Below are positions 62,040-64,000 of a stretch of 64,000 nt of DNA, in pieces. The notes under the pieces were generated by a model. The model saw only the letters and a program-made list of their open reading frames with translations. It had not been told where the DNA came from and did not search any database. Positions within the stretch are counted from its first letter, which is position 1, and every line of letters begins with the position of its first letter. This DNA is from Punica granatum (Eukaryota > Streptophyta > Magnoliopsida > Myrtales > Lythraceae): contig NC_045133.1 of assembly GCF_007655135.1 (NCBI RefSeq), forward strand, positions 1,488,001-1,552,000, read 5' to 3'. The position numbers and the translations under genes are program-made.

Positions 62040-63470
62040 TCAGAGAGACAACCAGTTATGGTGATACATAAGTTGATAAATATAATTATAATATAATCCA
62101 CATAAATATCTATATATAAGCATTTATATATTATTATGGTACTTTGACTATGTAGAGATAAAACATATATACACAGAGATAATTAATCATCAGAGGGAGC
62201 ACAAGAGGAAGCAACTACATATATGCCCTAGTGGGTGTTGTTAATTAGTTATATATATAGTGGAGTGAGTAAATTTTTGCATGGAGAAAAGCAATACTAG
62301 ACTTATCTTTGATGAGTTTGATCCAAACCTATCATTTACATAATCAACTGTTTCGCAGTATGAATTCTTATCTATACTTGATGTGAGGTTTTGTTATATA
62401 AATATATATATATATATCATGAGATTGGGAAACAGCATTTTTCATTTATAATTTCTAAGACCAGGTCTGTTCAAATTTCATGTCTATGTTGTGTGAAATC
62501 ATAAGGGTTTAAGGTGAGAATGAGAGGAGCAGGGAAGATGAGATAGAATCAAATTTTGGAAAAAGAAAGGGAGATATGCCTGCCATGTCTAGCTGTCTCT
62601 CTGTGTGCTTTTCTTTCCCAACTTGGCTTTCTATTTCTCCTCAATTAGGGCTTACACAATCCTACATACACATATATACATATATTTACTTATTTAATAT
62701 TTATATATGTGTGTTTATATATCATGTATATGCATATTGTGAATGTACAAGTGTTCCTGTGTGCAGAACTAAACCATCAATCTATCTTTCTCATATTAAT
62801 TTCCTAAGAAAACTCCACTTCCATGAATGAATTTTTTCTTTTTTCTTTTTTTGCCTTTTTATGTATTCATGCACTTCTTCCACCATATTGATCATCTGGT
62901 ATAGGATATTTCTCGGTCGTTATTAATGTTACATTATTAATGTTTTCGCATTAAATTCACATCTTTGATGGATCTCAAAACTGATCCGGTCTCTTTCGTC
63001 AACCATAATTAGGGAGAGAAGATTGATCATGCGCATGAGGGGGTGGATCGGCGGGCAAGGCGGGGAGCACATGATGTCCGATCCAATGAGACAACTAATT
63101 AATTAATGACTGTTCTAAGATTCACTTTGATTTAATTATGCTTAATTACCCAATAAAAAAACCAAATAAAAGTCTCCTTGATATATTTTATATGTCTAGT
63201 ACTATTTCATAAATATATATATATATGTGTATATTGTACGTAGAAAAAGAAAAGTGGGGTTCTCAGTAAAAGATTCCCAAAACTCTGAGCAAAATATAAT
63301 TGAATATATACACACACAGAATGCATGCAAAATTTTATTCAATTTACAATTAAATGGACTTTTTTTATTTTTCCAAGTCCCATGAAAATTTAAATGGAGA
63401 AAAGAATTCCAACGGTGAGAATTAAAATCAGAACATCTTCATTCAAATCGAAAACAAAAGCGGATGACCA
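62040..63470. other. PRE upstream region, AT-rich
   Basis: Promoter side of the PRE-like gene. It contains numerous TA and GA microsatellites (for example 61869-61884, 62016-62030, 62402-62417) and no gene. Confidence 0.5.
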
Positions 63471-63472
63471 CC

Positions 63473-63784
63473 AGTACGGTGGTCTAGTGGTTAAGCATCA
63501 AGCGTTTCGCTTAAACATCACGAGTTCAAATCTCACCGAGGACGTAGAGCTCGCCACTATGTAGGTGTATTATGGGATGGCGGTGGCCGGCCCATAATAC
63601 TTGATCCAGTTGGCCTTTGACTTAATTCACTAGTGTGTTGGTGGGGCTGCGGTGACCAAGTTGAGTTAAAGTCTCAGCGAGTTATGGTGAAAGGAACATT
63701 CCGTAGCAGTTAAGTTCTCTTAATTGGGGCAGCCACAGCAAACTAATAATCCGACCTAGCCTTTTTATTGAGCGAAAAAAAAAA
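63473..63784 (+). mobile_element. tRNA-derived SINE
   Basis: TGGTCTAGTGGTTAAG near 63480 is a good pol III A box. GAGTTCAAATC at 63522-63532 is a good B box, about 35 bp downstream as in tRNA genes. The body of about 250 bp is unrelated to tRNA and ends with a T-run, GAGCG and ten A residues at 63775-63784. It is a short interspersed retroposon, about 312 bp long. Target-site duplications could not be settled by eye. Confidence 0.8.
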
Positions 63785-64000
63785 CCGATGTATTAAACCG
63801 CCTTTCTCGGTGCCGTCTTACTTTCTCTTTAGGATCTCCATCAGGACAATTTCCGAGGTTATCAGCATTCGATTTTAATTTCTTTTATCTGGACCTAATT
63901 AAAAGTCATATTTTCCCCTTAGATGATTTGCTCCCATTTGCAATTTTAATTTGTATATTACGTACATATTTACCTTTTATCTGTGAATAATTAGTTTTTT

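Noticed and set aside
63473..63560. tRNA gene
   Set aside because: The A and B boxes are present, but no acceptor stem or anticodon arm can be formed, and the sequence continues into a SINE body with a poly-A tail.

Overview
This is plant nuclear DNA, almost certainly from a eudicot. Its genes are split by short GT-AG introns, its intergenic DNA is AT-rich with microsatellites and small foldback elements, and its protein families are plant-specific (WRKY, IQD, PRE-type HLH, PLS-class PPR, RLCK-VII kinase, ALDH12). I cannot name the species from sequence alone. There is no operon logic: neighbours are unrelated housekeeping and regulatory genes.

Layout. 1-3075 (-): 5' part of a YLPM1-like P-loop protein that runs off the left edge. 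5080-6270 (-): conserved-looking intronless-CDS protein of unknown function with telo-box and site-II promoter motifs. 7898-12523 (-): complete 16-exon ALDH12A1 (P5C dehydrogenase, 554 aa). 12540-23330: gene-poor, AT-rich stretch with several inverted-repeat elements. 23408-25622 (+): group IIb WRKY factor whose C-terminal coding sequence seems to continue in another frame. 28050-31040 (+): RIO2 kinase. 32677-34372 (+): RAD6/UBC2-type E2. 35212-37047 (-): unknown Ser/Lys-rich protein. 39895-42557 (+): IQD31-like calmodulin-binding protein. 43862-45803 (+): secreted aldose 1-epimerase with a GC-AG intron. 46346-47056 (-): RING-H2 protein. 47722-49509 (-): intronless PPR. 49787-51839 (-): VPS29. 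52788-58995 (-): RLCK-VII kinase with a 4.7 kb repeat-filled first intron. 61098-61783 (-): PRE-type HLH regulator. A tRNA-derived SINE lies at 63473-63784.

Exon models were built by hand. For nearly all genes, splice sites and phases were checked by making exon lengths agree with translated peptides. The exception is the first exon of the 35212-37047 gene, where the frame does not join.

I did not find a new multi-gene system. The observations most worth checking are the WRKY C-terminal frame change, the frame problem and duplicated terminal-exon acceptor in the 35212-37047 gene, the GC-AG intron of the epimerase gene, several sharply bounded foldback elements, and the tandemly duplicated content and GC-rich TATA-containing island inside the kinase intron.
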